Source of the DNA: Proteobacteria bacterium UBA1847
GTDB taxonomy: Bacteria > Pseudomonadota > Gammaproteobacteria > Steroidobacterales > Woeseiaceae
NCBI GenBank assembly: GCA_002338605.1
Contig: DDIP01000232.1
Span: 1 to 5,576, forward strand
Direction of reading: 5' to 3'
DNA: 5,576 nt
Part shown: one piece after another, positions 1 to 5,576 of the stretch
Layout of the letters: each line of letters begins with the position of its first letter
Numbering within the stretch: the stretch's first letter is position 1
Program-made: the position numbers and the translations under genes
Notes under the pieces: generated by a model
Database searches by the model: none
What the model was told of the DNA's origin: nothing
Seen by the model: only the letters and a program-made list of their open reading frames with translations

Positions 1-2
1 CG

Positions 3-35
3 CTGTCTCTGTATCTCGCTTTTTTCGGCGACTGA
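3..35 (+). CDS. Possible 3' end of an upstream gene (tentative)
   Basis: The frame entering from the left edge reads ten codons, LSLYLAFFGD, and stops at TGA 33-35, fourteen bases before the nqrA start. The peptide is hydrophobic and could be the C-terminus of a membrane protein, but ten codons open by chance easily and identify no family. If real, the upstream gene would sit very close to nqrA and might be cotranscribed with it. The alternative is that this stretch is simply the nqrA 5' leader. I see no promoter or terminator in these 49 bases. Confidence 0.25.
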   Translation: MSLYLAFFGD

Positions 36-42
36 AGGGGGA
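36..42 (+). promoter_or_regulatory. Ribosome binding site of nqrA
   Basis: The purine run AGGGGGA lies seven bases before the GTG at 50, a normal Shine-Dalgarno distance. It supports GTG as the nqrA start, since no ATG in that frame precedes the conserved N-terminus. The G run can pair with CCC at 45-47 in a minimal three-base-pair hairpin, probably too weak to matter. Confidence 0.7.
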
Positions 43-49
43 AACCCGG

Positions 50-1396
50 GTGCGAATTGTAATCCGCAAAGGCCTGGATATTCCGCTGGATGGCGAGCCT
101 GACCCGAATGTTTGCGATGTTTCCAAGGTGAGCTCCGTCGCGGTCCTCGGCAGCGATTTTGTCGGGCTGCGGCCGAAGATGGCGGTATCGATCGGCGATC
201 GGGTGAAACTCGGCGAGGTGCTGTTTACAGACAATGCGAACCCGGGTGTCTCTTTTACCTCGCCTGGCTGTGGCGAAGTCATTCAGATCAATCGCGGCGC
301 ACGGCGTGCACTGCAGTCGGTTGTTGTGCGCCTCGACGGGAATGAGGCAATGTCTTTTCCCGAATTTTCTCCCGCCGGATTGTCATCCCTCGATGGCGAT
401 ACTGTTCGCCAGAATTTGCTGGCGTCGGGGTTGTGGACTGCGTTTCGCACACGACCCTTCAGCCGAATTCCGGCACCAGATTCTTCGCCGGCAGCGATAT
501 TTGTAACCGCGATGGATTCCAGTCCGCTGGCGGTTGATCCGGATGCCATTGTGCTTGCCGACGAACTGCACTTTAAGGCCGGACTGCGCATCATCTCGAC
601 GCTGACTGACGGTCGCGTGTATATTTGTACCGCACCAAATGCCCGTATGTCCGTCCCGAATGACGGAAACTTCAAACAGGTCGAATTTGACGGTCCACAT
701 CCGGCCGGCCTGGTCGGTACACATATTCATTACCTGCACCCGGTCAGCGAATCCCGGACCGTCTGGCACTTGCGATATTTTGACGTCATTGCAATCGGTG
801 AGTTGTTTCTGACAGGCCGCTTGCCGACAGAGCGTGTCATAGCACTCTGCGGTCCGATGGCATTGCGGCCGAGGTTGCTTCGGACTCGCGTGGGTGCGAG
901 TACTTCGGAAATGACGCGCGGCGAAACCCGGGACGGAAAAATGCGGGTCATCAGCGGCTCCGTGCTTTCAGGTCATCGAGCATCCGGTCCGTTGGCGTGG
1001 CTCGGTCGCTACCACAGCCAACTTACACTGATTGCCGAGGGCGGAGATCGGGAATTCCTGTCGTGGATGCGACCTGGCAACGACAAGTATTCTGCGCTGC
1101 GTGCTTATACAGGCCACCTGCTAAACCGCGGTCGATTCCGGCTCGGAACCTCGCAAAACGGCAGTCCCCGGGCGATGGTACCTATTGGCACATTCGAACG
1201 GGTTATGCCGCTTGATATCCTGGCAACACCCTTGTTGAAGGCACTGTTGGTCGAAGATACCGAAAAAGCAAAAGCACTCGGTTGCCTTGAGCTCGATGAG
1301 GAAGATCTCGCGTTGTGCACCTTCGTCTGCAGCGGCAAGTACGAGTACGGGCCATTCCTGCGCATGAACCTCGACGAAATCGAGGCTAACGGATGA
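50..1396 (+). CDS. nqrA: Na+-translocating NADH:quinone reductase subunit A
   Basis: This is the large cytoplasmic subunit of Na+-NQR, docked on NqrB; it carries no confirmed redox cofactor and has been linked to quinone binding. The 448 residues match the usual length of about 446. It begins with GTG, giving MRIVIRKGLDIPLDG, the typical NqrA N-terminus, so the start is secure. A barrel-sandwich (biotinyl/lipoyl-like) region follows at about 35-95, including NPGVSFTSP and RGARRALQSVV. Family blocks include SGLWTAFRTRPFS (126-138), FDGPHPAGLVGTHIH (213-227), a VISGSVLSG block near 300-310, ERVMPLD (383-389) and a C-terminal CTFVCSGKYEYG (423-434). The RnfC paralogue carries CxxCxxCxxxC ferredoxin motifs, which are absent here, so this is NqrA and not RnfC. 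One oddity is Ser428, where the Vibrio protein as I remember it has proline (CPGK). The stop overlaps the nqrB start by four bases. Confidence 0.98.
   Translation: MRIVIRKGLDIPLDGEPDPNVCDVSKVSSVAVLGSDFVGLRPKMAVSIGDRVKLGEVLFTDNANPGVSFTSPGCGEVIQINRGARRALQSVVVRLDGNEAMSFPEFSPAGLSSLDGDTVRQNLLASGLWTAFRTRPFSRIPAPDSSPAAIFVTAMDSSPLAVDPDAIVLADELHFKAGLRIISTLTDGRVYICTAPNARMSVPNDGNFKQVEFDGPHPAGLVGTHIHYLHPVSESRTVWHLRYFDVIAIGELFLTGRLPTERVIALCGPMALRPRLLRTRVGASTSEMTRGETRDGKMRVISGSVLSGHRASGPLAWLGRYHSQLTLIAEGGDREFLSWMRPGNDKYSALRAYTGHLLNRGRFRLGTSQNGSPRAMVPIGTFERVMPLDILATPLLKALLVEDTEKAKALGCLELDEEDLALCTFVCSGKYEYGPFLRMNLDEIEANG
1382..1385 (+). promoter_or_regulatory. Ribosome binding site of nqrB inside the nqrA end
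   Basis: GAGG lies seven bases before the nqrB ATG at 1393 and is embedded in the last codons of nqrA. With the ATGA start-stop overlap it favours reinitiation by ribosomes finishing nqrA. Confidence 0.5.
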
Positions 1397-2604
1397 AGCG
1401 AGGTCTTAGAGGGTTCCTGGACAGGCTTGAGCCATTGTTCGCCCGTGGCGGTCGCCTGCAAAAATTCAACGCGATCTACGAGATTGTGGATACCCTGTTT
1501 TACTCGCCTCCCGATGTCACTCGCGGTTCTCCGCATGTGCGCGACGCCATCGATCTCAAGCGCGTAATGATCCTCGTTGTATTCGCGGTAACACCCTGCC
1601 TGCTCGTCGGTATGTGGAATACCGGTTTTCAATCCAATACAGCGATGGCAATGCTCGGTATCGACGCCGCACCCGGATGGCGTGGCACCATGATTGGGCT
1701 TCTGGGTGCAGGTTATGACGCGAGTAGTTTGTACGACAACTTCGTGCACGGCCTTTTGTACTTTCTGCCGATCTACGCGGTCACCATGGCAGCGGGTGGA
1801 TTCTGGGAGGTGTTGTTTGCCAGTGTGCGAAATCACGAAGTTAACGAGGGATTCTTTGTAACTTCGATGCTGTATGCGCTAATCCTGCCCGCATCGATTC
1901 CACTGTGGCAGGTTGCAATTGGCATCAGTTTTGGCGTCGTAATCGGCAAGGAGGTTTTTGGCGGTACCGGCAAGAATTTCCTGAATCCGGCTCTGGTCGG
2001 ACGTGCGTTCCTGTACTTCGCGTATCCGGTACAAATATCCGGCGACGCAGTGTGGACACCGGTCGACGGATTCAGCGGAGCAACGGCACTCGGCGTTAGC
2101 GCCGTCGAAGGACTGCAGGGCGTGCTCGCGAGTGGCTTGACGTATTCGCAGGCGTTTTTTGGTCAGATGCAGGGATCAATCGGTGAAACCTCGACGGCCG
2201 CCTGTTTGCTTGGGGCTGCATTGCTGGTCTATTCCGGAATCGCTTCCTGGCGAATTATCGTTGCCGTGTTTATCGGTCTCATCGTTCCGGCGTTGATCTT
2301 CGGCAGCATGGAAAGCAGCAACCCGATGTTGGCGATGCCCTGGCACTGGCATATCGCGCTTGGCGGTTTCGCCTTCGGGGCCATCTTCATGGCAACAGAC
2401 CCGGTCAGTGCACCCGATACGATGGTTGGACACTGGGTTTTCGGCTTGCTTGTTGGTGCCTTGACCTACGTGATTCGTGTTATTAACCCGGCGTTTCCGG
2501 AAGGCATCATGCTGGCGATTCTGTTTGGCAATATTTTCGCACCCATCATTGACTACTTCGTAACACTGGCCAACATCCGGCGGCGGGTGAAGCGCAATGC
2601 CTGA
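1393..2604 (+). CDS. nqrB: Na+-translocating NADH:quinone reductase subunit B (FMN-bearing membrane subunit)
   Basis: This is the main integral membrane subunit. In the family it carries one covalent FMN, binds riboflavin and forms the ubiquinone and inhibitor site and part of the Na+ path. It has 403 residues against about 415 in Vibrio. The amphipathic N-terminus (1-30) precedes a conserved block ending SPHVRDAIDLKR (46-57), then about ten hydrophobic segments starting near 57-76, 120-138, 152-168, 172-188 and 199-212, with five more after residue 260. The flavinylation motif SGAT is at 228-231, so Thr231 should carry FMN and corresponds to V. cholerae Thr236. Gly135-Gly136 in AAGGFWE correspond to V. 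cholerae Gly140-Gly141 near the quinone and inhibitor site, and Glu139 to Glu144. NPALVGR (198-204) and the FMATDPVSAP block are also typical. The related RnfD is shorter and its neighbours would be Rnf genes, so NqrB is secure. It overlaps nqrA by four and nqrC by eight bases. Confidence 0.98.
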   Translation: MKRGLRGFLDRLEPLFARGGRLQKFNAIYEIVDTLFYSPPDVTRGSPHVRDAIDLKRVMILVVFAVTPCLLVGMWNTGFQSNTAMAMLGIDAAPGWRGTMIGLLGAGYDASSLYDNFVHGLLYFLPIYAVTMAAGGFWEVLFASVRNHEVNEGFFVTSMLYALILPASIPLWQVAIGISFGVVIGKEVFGGTGKNFLNPALVGRAFLYFAYPVQISGDAVWTPVDGFSGATALGVSAVEGLQGVLASGLTYSQAFFGQMQGSIGETSTAACLLGAALLVYSGIASWRIIVAVFIGLIVPALIFGSMESSNPMLAMPWHWHIALGGFAFGAIFMATDPVSAPDTMVGHWVFGLLVGALTYVIRVINPAFPEGIMLAILFGNIFAPIIDYFVTLANIRRRVKRNA

Positions 2605-3403
2605 CACGACGATTTCCAGGACCAGCCGCAATCGGGATGGCATTGCCAATAACTTAATTGTGGCGGTGGGTGTCAGCCTGTTCTGTTCGGTACTGGTATC
2701 AGCAGCCGCCGTGATACTGAAACCAGAGCAGCAACGAAACGAAGAGCTGTACCGGCAGCGGATCGTGCTTGATGTCGCCGGGATCTACGAAGCAGGCGGC
2801 GATATCGAAGCCCAGTTTTCAGCAATCGACACCCGATTGGTCGAATTGCAGACCGGCACCTATGTCAGTGGTATTGACCCGCAAAGCTTTGACGCTCTGG
2901 AAGCCCGAAACGATCCGGATGTCAGTATCCGCGTGCCGCCCGAGCTGGATATCGCCGGAATACGGCGCCGCTCGATCTATTCACCCGTTTATCTCGTTCG
3001 TGACGGTGACACGCTGACGCAAATTGTACTGCCGGTTTACGGTTCCGGGTTGTGGTCCAGAATGCACGGTTTCCTGTCTCTCGAGCCGGATGGCAACACG
3101 ATTCGGGGTTTGCAGTTTTACGAACATGGCGAGACACCCGGTCTGGGTGACCAGATCGACAAGCCTGACTGGCGGGCACAGTGGTCCGGCAAACTTCTGA
3201 CCGACGAAACCGGCCAGCTACGTATTGAGGTCGTGAGAGGAAAAGTGATCGCAGGGGAGGGCGACGAACACCAGGTCGATGGACTGGCTGGGGCGACGCT
3301 GACTGGGCGCGGCGTTACGCACCTGTTGCAATACTGGATGGGACCGCATGGTTTCGGCCCCTACCTGCAAAAGATCGCTGAAGGGAATGCAAACAATGGC
3401 TGA
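2597..3403 (+). CDS. nqrC: Na+-translocating NADH:quinone reductase subunit C (covalent FMN carrier)
   Basis: NqrC is anchored by one N-terminal helix (about 19-41, [21 protein letters not shown]) and carries an FMN-binding domain with covalently attached FMN, which relays electrons within the complex. It has 268 residues against about 257 in Vibrio. After the anchor comes the typical [14 protein letters not shown] linker (42-55). Conserved GSGLWS (149-154) and EHGETPGLG (176-184) follow, then the ApbE target [10 protein letters not shown] (227-236). Thr234 should be the FMN acceptor, equivalent to V. cholerae Thr225. The residue before GAT is Ala231, where Ser is what I recall as usual. The C-terminus has the family signature HGFGPYL. 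The ATG at 2597 sits seven bases after GGGTGA (2585-2590) and overlaps the nqrB end by eight bases. Covalent flavinylation needs ApbE, which is not in the window. Confidence 0.97.
   Translation: MPDTTISRTSRNRDGIANNLIVAVGVSLFCSVLVSAAAVILKPEQQRNEELYRQRIVLDVAGIYEAGGDIEAQFSAIDTRLVELQTGTYVSGIDPQSFDALEARNDPDVSIRVPPELDIAGIRRRSIYSPVYLVRDGDTLTQIVLPVYGSGLWSRMHGFLSLEPDGNTIRGLQFYEHGETPGLGDQIDKPDWRAQWSGKLLTDETGQLRIEVVRGKVIAGEGDEHQVDGLAGATLTGRGVTHLLQYWMGPHGFGPYLQKIAEGNANNG
3381..3386 (+). promoter_or_regulatory. Ribosome binding site that decides the nqrD start
   Basis: AAGGGA lies nine bases before the ATG at 3396. The same open frame also has an ATG at 3387 and an earlier one at 3348. The 3387 codon directly abuts this site, which is too close, and the 3348 start would add residues unlike NqrD. 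The 3396 start is therefore preferred. Confidence 0.65.
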
Positions 3404-4055
3404 CTATCGCAAAGTGCTCCTGGACCCGTTGGTAGACAACAATCCTGTGACCCTGCAGGTGCTGGGCATATGTTCAGCGCTTGCTGTTACGACATCGCTG
3501 CTGCCCGCCTTGCTGATGTGCATGGCGATGACCGGTGTCGCAATGATGTCGAGCGCTGCAATCAGCAGTATTCGAAACTACATACCTAACAACATTCGAA
3601 TCATCGTACAGATGACAATCATTGCATCGTTCGTCATCGTCGTGGATCAGTTGCTAAAGGCTTATGCCTATGAAACCAGCAAACAGTTGTCGGTGTTCGT
3701 TGGTCTGATCATCACAAACTGCATCATTCTCGGACGCGCTGAAGCGTATGCGATGAGGCATGGCGTCGGGATGAGTTTTCTGGATGGGCTCGGCAATGGG
3801 CTTGGCTACAGCATTGTCCTGATCATGGTCGCGACGATTCGAGAGTTGTTCGGTGCCGGCAGCCTGCTCGGTTATCCGATACTGCCGCTCGCTGGCGACG
3901 GTGGCTGGTACGAAGCCAACGGCCTGATGCTGTTGCCGCCCAGCGCGTTTTTTATTATTGGTCTATTGATCTGGCTCGTCCGCACACTGCGACCCCGGCA
4001 AGTTGAAAAGCCAGACTACCAGATCCATGAAGTGCATCGCACCGAGATTTTGTGA
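3396..4055 (+). CDS. nqrD: Na+-translocating NADH:quinone reductase subunit D
   Basis: This is an integral membrane subunit of the NqrDE/RnfAE family with about six helices. It pairs with NqrE in inverted topology and the two hold an iron-sulfur centre in the membrane, which takes electrons from NqrF. The 219-residue protein starts [17 protein letters not shown]. Cys26 (in [12 protein letters not shown]) and Cys109 (in GLIITNC) correspond to the V. cholerae cluster ligands Cys29 and Cys112. Conserved [22 protein letters not shown] and GRAEA blocks are present, with Asp84 in the VVDQ segment and Asp130 in the [11 protein letters not shown] segment. Asp130 aligns with V. cholerae Asp133, which mutagenesis links to Na+ uptake. 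The C-terminal tail ([21 protein letters not shown], the last 21 residues, hydrophilic) is about a dozen residues longer than in Vibrio. The gene overlaps nqrC by eight bases and touches nqrE at TGATG. Confidence 0.97.
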   Translation: MADYRKVLLDPLVDNNPVTLQVLGICSALAVTTSLLPALLMCMAMTGVAMMSSAAISSIRNYIPNNIRIIVQMTIIASFVIVVDQLLKAYAYETSKQLSVFVGLIITNCIILGRAEAYAMRHGVGMSFLDGLGNGLGYSIVLIMVATIRELFGAGSLLGYPILPLAGDGGWYEANGLMLLPPSAFFIIGLLIWLVRTLRPRQVEKPDYQIHEVHRTEIL

Positions 4056-4663
4056 TGGCGGCTCATTTCAATCTCTTCCTTCAGGCGGCATTTGTCGAAA
4101 ATCTCGCCCTGACGTTTTTCCTCGGCATGTGCACCTTTCTGGCCGTATCCAAGCAGGTCGAAACTGCGCTGGGCCTGGGCGTTGCGGTAATTGCCGTGCA
4201 GACCATTACGGTTCCTGTCAATTACCTGATCGTAACGCACCTGCTTAAAGAGGGTGCACTGGCCTGGGCGGGCCTGCCTGACATTGACTTGAGCTTCCTC
4301 GGTCTCGTGATCTATATCGGCGTCATTGCCGCGCTCGTTCAGGTACTGGAGATGGCGCTGGATCGTTACGTGCCAAAGCTCTACAACGCCCTAGGAATCT
4401 TTCTGCCACTGATCACGGTCAATTGTGCGATTTTGGGCGGTACGTTGTTCATGGTTGAGCGGCAATACGATTTTTCCCAAAGCGTCGTCTATGGTGTTGG
4501 CAGCGGCTTCGGTTGGGCAGTGGCAATTGTCGCGCTGAGCGGCATACGGGAGAAACTGCGCTATAGCGATGTCCCCGACGGGCTGCAGGGTCTGGGTATT
4601 ACGTTCATTATCGTCGGACTGATGTCGCTTGGTTTTATGGGCCTTTCCGGTATCCAGCTATGA
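4055..4663 (+). CDS. nqrE: Na+-translocating NADH:quinone reductase subunit E
   Basis: This is the partner of NqrD: a six-helix membrane protein supplying the other two cysteines of the intramembrane iron-sulfur centre. It has 202 residues against about 198 in Vibrio. Cys26 (in [13 protein letters not shown]) and Cys124 (in [10 protein letters not shown]) are the expected ligands, equivalent to V. cholerae Cys26 and Cys120. Glu99 in the [10 protein letters not shown] segment aligns with V. cholerae Glu95, linked to Na+ uptake. The C-terminal half has the typical [26 protein letters not shown] and [12 protein letters not shown] blocks. GTG (4052) and ATG (4055) are adjacent in frame. I chose the ATG because it makes TGATG with the nqrD stop and places the first ligand at residue 26 exactly as in Vibrio; GTG would add one methionine. 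The ribosome binding site is weak (GAG at 4044-4046), so coupling to nqrD is likely. A few extra residues sit in the loop at about 65-78. Confidence 0.97.
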   Translation: MAAHFNLFLQAAFVENLALTFFLGMCTFLAVSKQVETALGLGVAVIAVQTITVPVNYLIVTHLLKEGALAWAGLPDIDLSFLGLVIYIGVIAALVQVLEMALDRYVPKLYNALGIFLPLITVNCAILGGTLFMVERQYDFSQSVVYGVGSGFGWAVAIVALSGIREKLRYSDVPDGLQGLGITFIIVGLMSLGFMGLSGIQL

Positions 4664-5576
4664 GTATCAGTTCCGCGGTTTTGCTCGAGGTTGGTGCCGG
4701 CATGGTGCTGTTTACGGCGATAATCTTGTTGCTGGTGCTGTTGATTCTGGCCGCGAGAAGCAAGCTTGTGGAAACGGGCAGCGTGACCGTTCTCGTCAAC
4801 AACGATCGCAAGCTCGATGTGCCTGTCGGCAGCAAGCTGCTGCAGGGATTGGCAGAGGAGGGGATTCTCGTCCCGTCGGCCTGCGCTGGCGGTGGAAGTT
4901 GCGGGCAGTGCCGCGTCAAGGTGTTGTCGGGAGGTGGCGCCATATTGCCGACCGAAACCTCGCTGATTAACAAGCGCGAAGCTGCGGATCATGTGCGTTT
5001 GTCCTGTCAGGTAACTGTCAAGCAGCCGATGAGTGTTCAGGTGCCCGACGAAGTCTTCGGCGTTCAGAAATTTGAATGTGAGGTTGTTTCAAACCGTTCC
5101 GTCGCGAGCTTCATCAAGGAGTTGGTATTGCGCCTGCCGGCAGGCGAGACAATGGATTTTCGCGCGGGCGGATACGTGCAGATCGAATGTCCGCCGCACA
5201 GTTTGCGGTTCAAGGATTTTGACATTGACGAACGATTTCGCGATGAATGGGACCGCTACAACCTCTGGCGCTATGAATCGCATGTCAAGACAGTGACATC
5301 ACGTGCCTATTCGATGGCCAACTATCCGCTGGAGAAGGGAATTATCAAGCTCAACGTGCGAATCGCAACGCCACCCCCGGGCTCAGGCGACAAGGTTCCA
5401 CCGGGAATCATTTCATCGTACATATTTGGCTTGAAACCGGGCGATCATGTTGTCGTGTCGGGTCCATATGGCGAGTTCTTCGCCAGGGAAACAGACAACG
5501 AGATGGTGTTTGTCGGCGGTGGCGCCGGAATGGCACCGATGCGTGCGCATATTTTCGACCAGCTTCGTCGGCTGCA
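4660..5576 (+). CDS. nqrF: Na+-translocating NADH:quinone reductase subunit F, 3' end cut by window
   Basis: NqrF is the NADH-oxidising entry subunit: hydride passes from NADH to FAD and then to a [2Fe-2S] cluster. The window holds 305 codons plus two bases of a protein usually about 408 long, with no stop. The protein starts [14 protein letters not shown], a single N-terminal helix spans about 9-31, and a plant-type ferredoxin domain follows (about 38-128) with ligands Cys75, Cys81, Cys84 and Cys116. The CX5CX2C spacing and the 32-residue step to the fourth cysteine match V. cholerae (70, 76, 79, 111). The ferredoxin-reductase-type FAD domain begins near 132 and includes [10 protein letters not shown] (167-176), the FAD motif RAYSMANYP (215-223) and RIATPPPG. 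The start of the NADH-binding domain, [12 protein letters not shown] (284-295), is present; the NADH-site cysteine and C-terminus lie outside. The ATG overlaps the nqrE stop as ATGA and no clear ribosome binding site precedes it, so coupling is likely. Confidence 0.98.
   Translation, partial: MSISSAVLLEVGAGMVLFTAIILLLVLLILAARSKLVETGSVTVLVNNDRKLDVPVGSKLLQGLAEEGILVPSACAGGGSCGQCRVKVLSGGGAILPTETSLINKREAADHVRLSCQVTVKQPMSVQVPDEVFGVQKFECEVVSNRSVASFIKELVLRLPAGETMDFRAGGYVQIECPPHSLRFKDFDIDERFRDEWDRYNLWRYESHVKTVTSRAYSMANYPLEKGIIKLNVRIATPPPGSGDKVPPGIISSYIFGLKPGDHVVVSGPYGEFFARETDNEMVFVGGGAGMAPMRAHIFDQLRRL

Noticed and set aside
37..50. A regulatory hairpin (GGG-AAA-CCC) hiding the nqrA ribosome binding site
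   Set aside because: Only three base pairs with a three-base loop; too weak to call without comparative support.
1105..1836. A 243-codon open frame on the minus strand across the nqrA/nqrB junction
   Set aside because: It lies opposite two strongly conserved genes, its protein is rich in His, Arg, Gln and Ser with no recognisable domain, and it looks like a codon-bias shadow.
2176..2649. A 157-codon minus-strand open frame opposite the nqrB end
   Set aside because: It mirrors the membrane-segment codons of nqrB and gives a low-complexity polar protein; no ribosome binding site or family match.
3348..3395. A longer nqrD starting at 3348, sixteen codons upstream
   Set aside because: The extra residues are out-of-frame nqrC sequence unlike any NqrD N-terminus, and the AAGGGA site places the start at 3396.
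4561..4992. Overlapping minus-strand open frames and a plus-strand frame (4629-4970) over the nqrE/nqrF junction
   Set aside because: nqrF in the frame from 4660 shows its full ferredoxin motif across this stretch, so the others are shadows.
50..5576. An rnf (RnfABCDGE) operon in place of nqr
   Set aside because: The first gene lacks RnfC ferredoxin motifs, the order is A-B-C-D-E-F, and the last gene is an NqrF fusion of ferredoxin and FAD/NADH domains, which Rnf lacks.

Overview
The window holds one locus: a Na+-translocating NADH:ubiquinone oxidoreductase (Na+-NQR) operon, nqrABCDEF, on the + strand. nqrA to nqrE are complete. nqrF is cut by the right window edge after 305 codons, leaving roughly the last quarter outside. 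No frameshift, internal stop, mobile element, RNA gene or CRISPR array is visible.

Organism: the gene order, the subunit lengths and the close match to remembered Vibrio-type Nqr motifs suggest a gammaproteobacterium, probably marine or otherwise from a salty habitat. Base composition looks like mid-50s % GC by eye. Na+-NQR also occurs in Bacteroidetes, Planctomycetes, Chlamydiae and others, so this is an inference and I cannot name a genus.

Layout: positions 1-49 are a short leader that may hold the last codons of an upstream gene. They end in a purine-rich ribosome binding site before the GTG start of nqrA (50-1396). Then follow nqrB (1393-2604), nqrC (2597-3403), nqrD (3396-4055), nqrE (4055-4663) and nqrF (4660 to beyond 5576). 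Every junction overlaps, by 4, 8, 8, 1 and 4 bases, so there is no intergenic space for an internal promoter or terminator. Transcription as one unit with translational coupling is likely.

How the parts work together: NqrF takes electrons from NADH through FAD and a [2Fe-2S] cluster. They pass to an iron-sulfur centre held by cysteines of NqrD and NqrE, then to FMN covalently bound on NqrC, FMN on NqrB and riboflavin in NqrB, and finally to ubiquinone. Na+ is pumped out across the inner membrane. All cofactor ligands expected in the visible part are present: NqrB Thr231, NqrC Thr234, NqrD Cys26/Cys109, NqrE Cys26/Cys124, NqrF Cys75/81/84/116 and the NqrF FAD motif at 215-223. The complex therefore looks functional. 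The flavin transferase ApbE and the assembly factor NqrM are not in the window.

This is a well-known respiratory complex. I found no undescribed system here; the findings are modest observations about sequence variants, start sites and operon compaction.
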